A stretch of DNA of 24,534 nucleotides, from NCBI GenBank assembly GCA_000435515.1, contig FR884174.1:1-24534 (forward strand), read 5' to 3'. The notes beneath the pieces were generated by a model, which saw only the letters and a program-made list of their open reading frames with translations, was not told the origin of the DNA and made no database searches. Shown here piece after piece: positions 1 through 6,477 of the stretch. Origin of the DNA: Firmicutes bacterium CAG:582 (GTDB lineage Bacteria > Bacillota_I > Bacilli_A > RF39 > UBA660). Position 1 is the first letter of the stretch. Each line of letters opens with the position of its first letter. Position numbers and translations under genes: made by a program.

Positions 1-1
1 A

Positions 2-103
2 GATAATGAGATAAAACTATTTAATGATTCTTTAAATAAATCGCAGGAACTATTAAAAGTTGAAAAAGAAAAAGAGGTGGATAAAGAATATGACATTAGA
101 TGA
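2..103 (+). CDS. C-terminal end of an unidentified ICE protein (partial)
   Basis: A reading frame open from the window edge encodes 33 residues and stops with TGA at 101-103. It is rich in Lys, Glu and Asp (for example KVEKEKEVDKEYDIR) and looks helical or coiled-coil-like. It overlaps the next gene by 14 nt, and that gene's Shine-Dalgarno lies inside it, as expected for tightly packed ICE operons. Too little is visible to name it; relaxase tails and PcfB-like proteins are both possible in this position. Confidence 0.5.
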   Translation, partial: DNEIKLFNDSLNKSQELLKVEKEKEVDKEYDIR

Positions 104-341
104 AATAAATAATGAATTAGATAATTTAGAAATAAATAATTTATATAGTGCCATAAAAGGAAATATACTTGGAAGTTTAAGGACAGCATTAGAAAATTCT
201 AATAAGGATAAAGTAAAATTTTATAATAATAGAAGTTTAGATGAAATAGTTTTAGATATTGAAGATCAGGTTGATGAAATGATATGCAATTATGATATTT
301 ATAATATTGAAGAACTTATTGATGAGGATATATGTCTTTAG
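90..341 (+). CDS. Small acidic hypothetical protein of the ICE
   Basis: The gene encodes 83 residues from ATG at 90, chosen because GAGGTGG at 74-80 sits an ideal distance upstream; a TTG at 60 would add ten Lys-rich residues but has no such site. The product is small, acidic and predicted mostly helical, with no membrane segment or cysteine motif that I recognise. It overlaps the coupling-protein gene by 10 nt, so the two are probably translationally coupled. I do not recognise the family. The position directly before a VirD4-type gene suggests an accessory role in conjugation, which is inference only. Confidence 0.7.
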   Translation: MTLDEINNELDNLEINNLYSAIKGNILGSLRTALENSNKDKVKFYNNRSLDEIVLDIEDQVDEMICNYDIYNIEELIDEDICL

Positions 342-2341
342 AGCTAATCATTGTATTAGCTCTTTTGCTTTTGTTTATGGTAGGTTTTATGTTTATAGAA
401 CCAGCTATATCAAAACATAAAGTAAAAAATAATAATGAATATGGATCGGCAAGATTCTCAAATTTTAATGAGATTAAGAAAAATTTTAAAAAAGAAAAAA
501 TAAGTAATATTAAAGAATCTGGTGTACCTATATGGTTTAGTAAAGATTATAAGTATGTTTGGTTTGATAGAGAAACACCACATTACACTTATTTGGGATC
601 AACTGGTAGTGGTAAATCAGTTACTGCTGTTATTCCTATGTGTTCATTTGTTGCTACTGCAAAGAATAAAAGAAGTGTATTTATAACTGATCCAAAAGGT
701 GAAATATTTAATACTACTTCTAAAATGTTTAAAGACAATGGATATAATGTTTTAACACTTGATTTTAGACATCCAGAAATGTCTAATCATTTTAATATAT
801 TAGAGCCAATTATCAAAGAGTATGAAAAGTATATTGATTACGAAAAAAAGTCAATTGTAAGTAAAAAGGATAAAGTTAAATTTAATAATTTAGCAATGAC
901 CTCACTAGCTGAAACAAATAGATTAATAACTTCACTTGCTACTATGATAATGCAGGAGAAAACTCAGCAAAAAGATCCATTCTGGAATAATAGTGCAAGA
1001 AACTTATTAGAGGGTTTGATAGGATTCTTTTTAGAAGAATATAAGAAGAATACTATAAAGAGAAATCAAATTACTATGACATCTATTCGTAAGTTTCAAA
1101 ATAGTTCAATGCAAGAAAAAAACTTTAATAAGTTTAAGACTTATATTGATAGGAAAGATTACGGAAGTAAAAGTAAAGATTCTTTAACATCAATACTTAA
1201 TGCAAGTGATAATACCTATAAATCGATTACAGCAGTTTTTGGCGAAAAGATGTCTTTATTTGATGATGTCAATGTAGCAAATGTAACATCTGATTCTGAC
1301 TTTGATTTTGATTTGTTGGGTAGGGAAGCAACAGCATTATTTATAATAGTACCAGATGAAGATAAAGTGTATTTCACATTAGTTACAATTATTGTAGGAC
1401 TATTATATAAAGAGTTAGTAAAACTTGCTAATAGTAAAGAAAATAAAAAGTTACCAGTTCAAATTGATTGGTTACTTGATGAGTTTGCAAACTGTCCACC
1501 ACTTGCAGATATTGAAGCATTAGTATCAGTTGCGAGAAGTAGAGGAATGAGATTCCATTTCTTTATTCAATCATTCTCACAGCTTGATAATGTGTATGGT
1601 AAAGAAGTAGCACAAATAATACTTGATAACTGTGGACTTATTTATTTAAAAACAAATACACAAGATACGGCAGAACAAATATCTAAAAGATTAGGTAAGA
1701 CAACAATATCAAGTAGTTCTATAAGTCAATCACTTAGTTTATTAGATTACAATGGTAATAAATCGACTTCTTTAATGGCAAGAGATTTACTTACACCAGA
1801 TGAAGTGAAACAACTTCATTATAAAACTATAATATTTCCTATAATAGGTTATCCAATCTTTAGAGATACTGTTATGTATAATAAGTTCTCTTGTTATGAA
1901 AAAGGTGAAATTGAAAGAAAAGTTAATTCATTAAAGCAACTAGATAATACATATTTCACAGTAGAACAAATTAAATCACCAATAGGTGGTAGATTTAAAA
2001 AAGTTGATGATGAATTAAATATGAGTGCAAAAGATTTTTACAAGGAACAAAGAGAAGCAGAAGAACAAGAACTCTTAAAAGCAATAGAACAAATTAAAGA
2101 CATTATAAAAGATAACATTATTAATTTTGAATATAAAACTAAAAATAATAGAACATTTTCTGTTGTTAGTTTAAATAAAGACATTGGTGAAATGGAGAAG
2201 TCTTTAATAAAAGGTCAATTAGATAATAAAATATATCATATTGAAATAAGTAATAATGATAATGGTAAAAATGTTATTGAAATTCATTTAAAAAGCACAT
2301 TTAACCAAGAACAAGAATTAGGAAAGGAAAAGAATAAATAA
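332..2341 (+). CDS. VirD4/TraG-type conjugation coupling protein (T4CP ATPase)
   Basis: The 669-residue product is a type IV coupling protein, the membrane ATPase that hands the relaxase-DNA complex to the mating channel. One N-terminal membrane segment is visible at residues 3-22, fewer than the two found in many family members. Walker A is GSTGSGKS at 89-96, followed by the family signature FITDPKGE. Walker B is LLDEF near residues 381-385, in the typical context DEFANCPPL followed by SRGMRFHFFIQS. The final 100 or so residues are charged and family-variable. ATG at 332 has a GAGG Shine-Dalgarno and overlaps the preceding gene. It acts at the inner face of the membrane with transfer genes that lie upstream of the window. 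Confidence 0.95.
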   Translation: MSLELIIVLALLLLFMVGFMFIEPAISKHKVKNNNEYGSARFSNFNEIKKNFKKEKISNIKESGVPIWFSKDYKYVWFDRETPHYTYLGSTGSGKSVTAVIPMCSFVATAKNKRSVFITDPKGEIFNTTSKMFKDNGYNVLTLDFRHPEMSNHFNILEPIIKEYEKYIDYEKKSIVSKKDKVKFNNLAMTSLAETNRLITSLATMIMQEKTQQKDPFWNNSARNLLEGLIGFFLEEYKKNTIKRNQITMTSIRKFQNSSMQEKNFNKFKTYIDRKDYGSKSKDSLTSILNASDNTYKSITAVFGEKMSLFDDVNVANVTSDSDFDFDLLGREATALFIIVPDEDKVYFTLVTIIVGLLYKELVKLANSKENKKLPVQIDWLLDEFANCPPLADIEALVSVARSRGMRFHFFIQSFSQLDNVYGKEVAQIILDNCGLIYLKTNTQDTAEQISKRLGKTTISSSSISQSLSLLDYNGNKSTSLMARDLLTPDEVKQLHYKTIIFPIIGYPIFRDTVMYNKFSCYEKGEIERKVNSLKQLDNTYFTVEQIKSPIGGRFKKVDDELNMSAKDFYKEQREAEEQELLKAIEQIKDIIKDNIINFEYKTKNNRTFSVVSLNKDIGEMEKSLIKGQLDNKIYHIEISNNDNGKNVIEIHLKSTFNQEQELGKEKNK

Positions 2342-2406
2342 TGTCGTTTCTTTATTTAGTATTATTTATATCTTTATCTCATATAGTTTGATGAGGATGG
2401 TATAAC

Positions 2407-2655
2407 ATGTATAACACAGATGAAATTGAAATAAAGTGTAGTACCAAACATTTGCCCTTAGAATATAAATTATTAGAATGGCGACTAATTTTAAATAGAG
2501 AATTATATGAGAGTAAAGTGATTGATTTAAAAGTTTTTAGTTTAATGGAGCAATCAATACTTGGAAGAATGACAAAAATAAAAAATGAATATAAAGACAA
2601 GATTAATGATGGTTTGACAATAAGGAAAAATCATGGTAGCATGTCATCATCCTAG
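2407..2655 (+). CDS. SHOCT-like small ICE protein
   Basis: An 82-residue basic protein begins at ATG 2407, preceded by a GAGG-type site about 10 nt upstream. Its central part (EYKLLEWRLILNREL followed by VIDLKVFSLMEQSIL) resembles the short paired-helix SHOCT type of protein often encoded just before the serine recombinase in Firmicutes ICEs. No catalytic motif is visible. It lies between the coupling protein (65 nt gap) and the recombinase (42 nt gap), probably in the same transcript. The family call rests on pattern and context and is tentative; the gene itself looks real because of its start site and spacing. Confidence 0.6.
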   Translation: MYNTDEIEIKCSTKHLPLEYKLLEWRLILNRELYESKVIDLKVFSLMEQSILGRMTKIKNEYKDKINDGLTIRKNHGSMSSS

Positions 2656-2697
2656 TTATCTTGCTTTTTAAGAACATGGGAGGAGAGTGAGTAAATA

Positions 2698-4488
2698 ATG
2701 GATATAAAAAAAGCAAGGGAAGATTTAAGGAAAGGAAAAACGATTTATGATATGCCACTTAGAGTAGTATATTATGCTCGTGTTTCAACAGATAAGGACG
2801 ATCAATTAAATAGTTTGGAGAATCAACAAAACTATTTTGAAGAAATGATAACGGAAAATAAAAACTGGGTATTCTGTGGTGGTTATATAGATGAAGGAAT
2901 TAGTGGAACTGCTGTAAAAAATAGAGATAGATTCCTAAAAATGATTGAAGATGCTACTCTAGGAAAAATAGATATGGTGGTTACAAAAGAAATATCAAGA
3001 TTCTCAAGAAATACTGTTGATAGTATAAAATATACAGAGTATTTATTAAAGCATGGAGTTATTGTATATTTTCTATCTGATAATCTTAATACAATTCAAG
3101 AAGATTCAGAGTTTAGACTTACAATAATGTCAAGTTTGGCTCAAGATGAAGTTAGAAAACTATCAGAAAGAGTTAAATTTGGTGTTAATAGAATGATTAA
3201 AGATAGAAAACTTATTGGTGGTAATTTAACTGGATATTTCAAAAAAGATGGAAGATATGAAATTAATCCAGCAGAAGCACCAATAATTACATATCTTTTT
3301 GAAACTTATGCATCTGGAAAAGTTGGTCTTAAAAAGATAGGACAAGATCTTGCCAAAATGGGATATTTAAATTCAAAAGGTGAACCTTATTCACAAACAA
3401 CAATGGCAAAGTTTTTAACTAATCCTAGATATAAAGGATATTATACTGCTCGGTTAACTGAGGTTGAAAATTATAAAACACATAAAAAGAAAAAAGTTCC
3501 AAAAGAAAGACAAATAATTGAAAAGGATGATAGAGTTCCATCAATTGTATCCGAAGAGTTATGGAATAAAGCAAATGAACTTCACGAGATGAGAAAAAAA
3601 TCATCTGCAAGACACATTCTAAATTCTGAAAAATCATTAGAGAATTCAAAATATAGCTGTTTATTATATTGTAAAGATTGTGGAAATGTATTTATAAGAG
3701 CTGGTGGAAGTAATAGAGCAAATAATCCTACATGGTCTTGTAAGAAATATAAGACTGAAGGTGTTGGTGCTTGTGCTTCACCAATCTTAAGAGAAGATTA
3801 TCTAGATAAAATTTTTGTACAAATATTTAGTGATTTTATAGATAATAAAAAAGAATATTTAAATCAAGTAATAAATGAATACGAGAATATTATAAGCAGT
3901 AATAAGAGTTTTGATGATATTGGAAGTATAAACAATCAAATTATAAAAATAGAAAAGCAAAAGGATAAATTATTAGATTTGAGTATTAAAGGATTGATTG
4001 ATGATTTAGAGTTTAAGAAAAGAAATGACAAGTTTAACAATGAAATTAATTCCTTAAAGGCAAAAATTGATAGACTTAATAATCCTGATGCAGAACTTAC
4101 AAAATTAAAGGGAAAAATAACAGAAGTTAGAAATACTCTTACTTCAAAAGTTGATTTACAAAGTCAACTACCTAATTTAATGAGAATATTGGTTGAAAGA
4201 GTAGAAGTTGAAAAAATAAATGGTGATAGAAAACATGTAAGACTAATTATTTATTTCAATTTTAATGCAGATACAATATACAGAGAATTAGAAATTGATA
4301 ACAAAAGAAAAAAACTTGAGTTATCAAATTTTTATCCAAAAAAATGTTCTTGTACTGACACAGAGATTCAAAACAGTCAGTACAGGAACATTGAAATTGA
4401 TTGTGGAAGCCTTGAAAATAAAGGAAAAAATGCTCTTTTATGTTCCGATAGTAACACCAAGCAATCCAGGTTTTGTTGTAATGGGTGA
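2698..4488 (+). CDS. Large serine recombinase (ICE integrase)
   Basis: The 596-residue protein integrates and excises the element by forming a phosphoserine link to DNA. The resolvase domain starts at about residue 22 with VVYYARVST; the nucleophile is Ser30. The conserved EISRFSRNT segment follows near residue 100. A recombinase domain covers about 165-290. A zinc ribbon has Cys325, Cys328, Cys348 and Cys359. A coiled coil at about 395-460 precedes a C-terminal domain. ATG 2698 follows GGGAGGAG. The last 35 or so residues do not look family-like, and roughly the last ten codons (after 4460) are translated from host DNA in a frame different from the PBP. The natural C-terminus in the excised element should therefore differ. 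It is the terminal gene of the ICE, beside its attachment site. Confidence 0.95.
   Translation: MDIKKAREDLRKGKTIYDMPLRVVYYARVSTDKDDQLNSLENQQNYFEEMITENKNWVFCGGYIDEGISGTAVKNRDRFLKMIEDATLGKIDMVVTKEISRFSRNTVDSIKYTEYLLKHGVIVYFLSDNLNTIQEDSEFRLTIMSSLAQDEVRKLSERVKFGVNRMIKDRKLIGGNLTGYFKKDGRYEINPAEAPIITYLFETYASGKVGLKKIGQDLAKMGYLNSKGEPYSQTTMAKFLTNPRYKGYYTARLTEVENYKTHKKKKVPKERQIIEKDDRVPSIVSEELWNKANELHEMRKKSSARHILNSEKSLENSKYSCLLYCKDCGNVFIRAGGSNRANNPTWSCKKYKTEGVGACASPILREDYLDKIFVQIFSDFIDNKKEYLNQVINEYENIISSNKSFDDIGSINNQIIKIEKQKDKLLDLSIKGLIDDLEFKKRNDKFNNEINSLKAKIDRLNNPDAELTKLKGKITEVRNTLTSKVDLQSQLPNLMRILVERVEVEKINGDRKHVRLIIYFNFNADTIYRELEIDNKRKKLELSNFYPKKCSCTDTEIQNSQYRNIEIDCGSLENKGKNALLCSDSNTKQSRFCCNG
4343..4392 (-). 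terminator. 17-bp inverted repeat near the ICE end; minus-strand terminator-like
   Basis: Arms 4343-4359 and 4376-4392 are complementary at 16 of 17 positions, the exception being a possible G-U pair, around a 16-nt loop. On the plus strand no T-run follows. On the minus strand the stem runs into seven T (the As at 4338-4344), which is intrinsic-terminator architecture for antisense transcription entering the element from the host side. It lies inside the 3' end of the recombinase frame, about 70 nt before the junction. A protein-binding role in recombination is the alternative. Confidence 0.5.
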
Positions 4489-5326
4489 AAGACTTGGAAA
4501 AGAAAGACTCATGGATTATGTTAAAAAGTTTGGCTTTGGAGAAAAAACAGGAATAGATCTATCTGGAGAAGAAAATGGAATTCTTTTTGATGTTGATAAA
4601 ATGGGACCAGTAGAAACGGCAACCACTGCTTTTGGTCAAGGTGTATCAGTAACTCCAATTCAACAAGTCATGGGTGTATCAGCTGCGGTTAATGGAGGAC
4701 ATTTATATACTCCTTATTTGGTTTCGTCAATATCTAATGCCAATACTTTAGATACTGTTTTAGTAAATAAACCAAAATTAAAAAGAAATGTTATCTCTGA
4801 AGAAACCTCTAAACTTGTAAGATATGCCTTAGAAAGTGTTGTTGCTAAAGGAACCGGTAGAAATGCTTATCTTAATGGTTATCGAGTAGGGGGAAAAACA
4901 GGAACAGCTCAAAAAGTTAAAGATGGAAGATATATGGATGGTAATTATATCTTATCTTTTATAGGATTTATGCCAGCAAATGATCCTGAAGTAGTTGTTT
5001 ATGTTGCTGTAGATAATCCTAAAGGTGTTGTTCAATATGGAGGAACAGTTGCCGCACCAATTGCTAAAAGAGTACTCGAAGCAAGTGCTAATGCTTTAAA
5101 TATAAAAAAAAGCAAAAGTGATATTGAAAGGGAATATGAACTTTGGGACATTAAGTATTACGAAGTACCAAATGTTATTGGGATGACTAAAAAAGAAGCA
5201 AGAGCAGCGATTGGTATTAACTATCAAATCGAATATTCTGGAACTGGAGATAAAGTTATATATCAGTCTCCAAAAGAGGGTGAGTTTGTTAAGCATGGAG
5301 AAAAAATAAAACTAATGTTAGGTTAA
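4430..5326 (+). CDS. C-terminal part of division penicillin-binding protein (FtsI/SpoVD type), interrupted by ICE
   Basis: This is the 3' part of a class B PBP, the transpeptidase that cross-links septal peptidoglycan with FtsW. Visible are the end of the SxN motif (SNPGF, from 4460), the KTG triad in GGKTGTAQK (4895-4903) and one C-terminal PASTA domain (from YEVPNVIGM at about 5156). The N-terminal membrane anchor, dimerisation domain and SxxK catalytic serine are missing, so the piece cannot be an active enzyme alone. The 30 nt before 4460 are element DNA that supplies AAAGGA and an in-frame ATG at 4430, so a fragment of 298 residues could be made. Position upstream of mraY and ftsW fits the ftsI-type gene of the division cluster. 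The frame can be read back to 4295, but that part is not PBP-like. Confidence 0.85.
   Translation: MLFYVPIVTPSNPGFVVMGERLGKERLMDYVKKFGFGEKTGIDLSGEENGILFDVDKMGPVETATTAFGQGVSVTPIQQVMGVSAAVNGGHLYTPYLVSSISNANTLDTVLVNKPKLKRNVISEETSKLVRYALESVVAKGTGRNAYLNGYRVGGKTGTAQKVKDGRYMDGNYILSFIGFMPANDPEVVVYVAVDNPKGVVQYGGTVAAPIAKRVLEASANALNIKKSKSDIEREYELWDIKYYEVPNVIGMTKKEARAAIGINYQIEYSGTGDKVIYQSPKEGEFVKHGEKIKLMLG
4450..4475. other. Putative ICE attachment junction (att site) inside PBP gene
   Basis: PBP-family sequence in the downstream frame is recognisable from codon AGC at 4460 (SNPGFVVMGERLGK) and absent before it. The family normally reads NSCNPGF or SSNPGF here, so the first Ser of the SxN motif is replaced by Pro from element DNA. 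The crossover therefore lies at about 4455-4465. The exact core cannot be fixed without the other end of the element. Confidence 0.65.
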
Positions 5327-5367
5327 AAACGTATAAATCAATAAAATTTACATAAAATATAAAATAA

Positions 5368-5394
5368 TTGGCACTTAGTATTGACAAGTGCTAA
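5368..5394. promoter_or_regulatory. CIRCE operator (HrcA binding site)
   Basis: TTGGCACTT, a 9-nt spacer and AAGTGCTAA match the CIRCE pattern TTAGCACTC-N9-GAGTGCTAA, with a perfectly conserved right half except its first base. HrcA binds CIRCE to repress heat-shock genes. The element lies 44 nt before the hsp20 start and covers the promoter -35 box. Confidence 0.88.
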
Positions 5395-5409
5395 TTAAAG
5401 TAGTATAGT
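5381..5409 (+). promoter_or_regulatory. Sigma-A promoter of hsp20
   Basis: TTGACA at 5381-5386 and TATAGT at 5404-5409 are separated by 17 nt. The -35 box is embedded in the CIRCE spacer and right arm, so HrcA binding would block RNA polymerase directly. Confidence 0.8.
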
Positions 5410-5438
5410 TATAATTGTAAAAGAAAGGAAGTGTGAGT

Positions 5439-5825
5439 ATGTTACCAAGTAAATTATTCTTCGATAATTTCTTTGATGATTTAGATACTCCAAAAAAATT
5501 AGATAAAATGATGAAATGCGATATTTATGAAAAGGATGGACTTTATAATATCGAAATGGACTTGCCTGGATTTAAAAAAGAAAATATTAATCTAGACTAT
5601 AAGGATGGATACTTAAAAGTATCAGCAAAAAATGTAGTTGAAGAAAACGAAGATAAAAAATATATTCGTCGTGAAAGATCTGTAAGCGAATGCACAAGAG
5701 ATTTCTATGTTGGCGATATAGATGAATCATCAATCAAAGCTTCTTTCAAAGATGGAATCTTAACAATAAGCGTTCCAAAAGAAGAAGACAAAAAAGATGA
5801 AATTAAACATATTAGCATTGACTAG
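5439..5825 (+). CDS. Small heat-shock protein, Hsp20/alpha-crystallin family
   Basis: The 128-residue product is a cytoplasmic holdase chaperone that keeps unfolding proteins soluble. After a short N-terminal arm (MLPSKLFFDNFFDD), the alpha-crystallin domain starts at about residue 25 with YNIEMDLPGFKKENI and ends with the family hallmark GILTISVPK. A C-terminal I-S-I near the end fits the IxI anchor that docks in the neighbouring subunit. Length is typical. ATG 5439 was chosen over GTG 5433 because AAGGAA at 5425-5430 is then 8 nt away. It is a single-gene unit with its own CIRCE-controlled promoter and terminator, inserted between the PBP and the sortase genes. Confidence 0.95.
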   Translation: MLPSKLFFDNFFDDLDTPKKLDKMMKCDIYEKDGLYNIEMDLPGFKKENINLDYKDGYLKVSAKNVVEENEDKKYIRRERSVSECTRDFYVGDIDESSIKASFKDGILTISVPKEEDKKDEIKHISID

Positions 5826-5850
5826 TGAATTTATTTCACTAGTTTTTTTT
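5821..5850 (+). terminator. Intrinsic terminator of hsp20
   Basis: A perfect 9-bp stem (5821-5829 with 5835-5843) with a 5-nt loop is followed by eight T. It overlaps the hsp20 stop codon. Confidence 0.9.
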
Positions 5851-5861
5851 GCCCGATAAAT

Positions 5862-5890
5862 TTGACAAAATGCTGTTAAAGTGTTAGTAT
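5862..5890 (+). promoter_or_regulatory. Promoter of the small secreted protein
   Basis: TTGACA at 5862-5867 and TAGTAT at 5885-5890 have a 17-nt spacer. They lie directly after the hsp20 terminator and 29 nt before the next ATG. Confidence 0.65.
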
Positions 5891-5918
5891 ATACAGCAAT
5901 TCAAGGGGGATTTGGATT

Positions 5919-6386
5919 ATGAAAGTTGGTAGAAGTGTAGGGGTTATTCTATCACTACTGATAGTAATGTTGTTTACAAATAGATATATTGATGGAAAAT
6001 CTTATAGTCGTTATGCTAATAATAATGAAGAAACAAATATAGCCTATGATATACCTGATCAAATGTTGGGTAATTCTTCGGATAATAAAGAAGGGACTAT
6101 TACTTATAAAAATGAGTTTAGTTATCCAATTTATTTAAATCAATCCAGTATAAAAATAAAATGTGCTGGATATGGAGATAATAAAGAAGATGATGAGGAA
6201 CTGGTTAAAAGTAATCTTCAAATTAAAGTTTTATTCTCTAAGGACAAAAAGAATAAAAGTGAAAGTATTAGGCTAGAAAAAAATGAAACTGTATATATCT
6301 ATGTTGTATCTAACTATACTAAAGATATTTATCCGACTAAAGAAGTCACATGTAACTATAACATAAACATTCAAACGTCGATGTAA
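5919..6386 (+). CDS. Small secreted or membrane-anchored protein, unknown
   Basis: The 155-residue protein starts at ATG 5919 behind a strong AAGGGGGA site. Residues 8-20 form a hydrophobic signal or anchor segment after a basic start (MKVGRSVG). The rest is hydrophilic and beta-rich, with two Cys (CAGYGD and the late TCNYN) that could form a disulfide outside the cell. The layout (N-terminal segment, then a beta-sandwich with ITYKNEFSYPIYLNQ) is loosely reminiscent of TasA/camelysin-like surface proteins, but I would not name it on that basis. It has its own promoter and precedes the sortase unit, whose promoter overlaps its 3' end, so a role in the cell envelope is likely. Confidence 0.75.
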   Translation: MKVGRSVGVILSLLIVMLFTNRYIDGKSYSRYANNNEETNIAYDIPDQMLGNSSDNKEGTITYKNEFSYPIYLNQSSIKIKCAGYGDNKEDDEELVKSNLQIKVLFSKDKKNKSESIRLEKNETVYIYVVSNYTKDIYPTKEVTCNYNINIQTSM

Positions 6387-6387
6387 T

Positions 6388-6416
6388 TTGACTATTTAGA
6401 GATAATTTGCTATTAT
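6388..6416 (+). promoter_or_regulatory. Promoter of the sortase operon
   Basis: TTGACT at 6388-6393 and TATTAT at 6411-6416 with a 17-nt spacer lie right after the preceding stop codon. Predicted transcription start is near 6423, so the mRNA would begin with the hairpin at 6425. Confidence 0.7.
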
Positions 6417-6424
6417 ATAGCGCA

Positions 6425-6452
6425 TAAAGTTTTTAAAGGGGTAAAAACTTTA
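6425..6452 (+). other. 5' UTR hairpin of the sortase transcript
   Basis: An 11-bp perfect stem (6425-6435 with 6442-6452) has the loop AAGGGG. It lies at the predicted 5' end of the mRNA and is not followed by a T-run, so it is not a terminator. The ribosome site GAGGGGG is downstream at 6464-6470. A role in mRNA stability or translation control is inferred. Confidence 0.6.
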
Positions 6453-6477
6453 AAGAATAAAAAGAGGGGGTAAAAAA

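Larger units (their letters stand above)
1..4462 (+). mobile_element. Right end of an integrative conjugative element (ICE)
   Basis: This stretch carries a conjugation coupling protein, small accessory ORFs and, last, a large serine recombinase, all on the plus strand with overlaps or short gaps. Host-type sequence (a truncated division transpeptidase) begins at about 4460. A recombinase as the terminal gene beside its attachment site is the usual layout of serine-integrase ICEs. Only the last few kilobases are visible: relaxase, VirB4-like ATPase and the other end lie outside the window. The right boundary is inferred from where PBP homology starts and could be off by some 10 bases. Confidence 0.8.

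Noticed and set aside
60..89. TTG start that would lengthen the small ICE protein by ten residues
   Set aside because: ATG 90 has GAGGTGG at ideal distance, and the added residues are coding sequence of the upstream frame.
4295..4429. Upstream extension of the PBP frame to 4295
   Set aside because: It lies inside the recombinase gene in another frame and shows no PBP similarity.
4486..4488. TGA read as Trp (Mollicutes-type code)
   Set aside because: TGA ends several frames at sensible places (recombinase, the ABC ATPase, giant protein) and Trp is encoded by TGG in conserved motifs.
4430..4500. Recombinase-PBP fusion by programmed frameshift
   Set aside because: The junction fits integration in the middle of a conserved PBP motif; no slippery site is evident and a fused product makes no functional sense.
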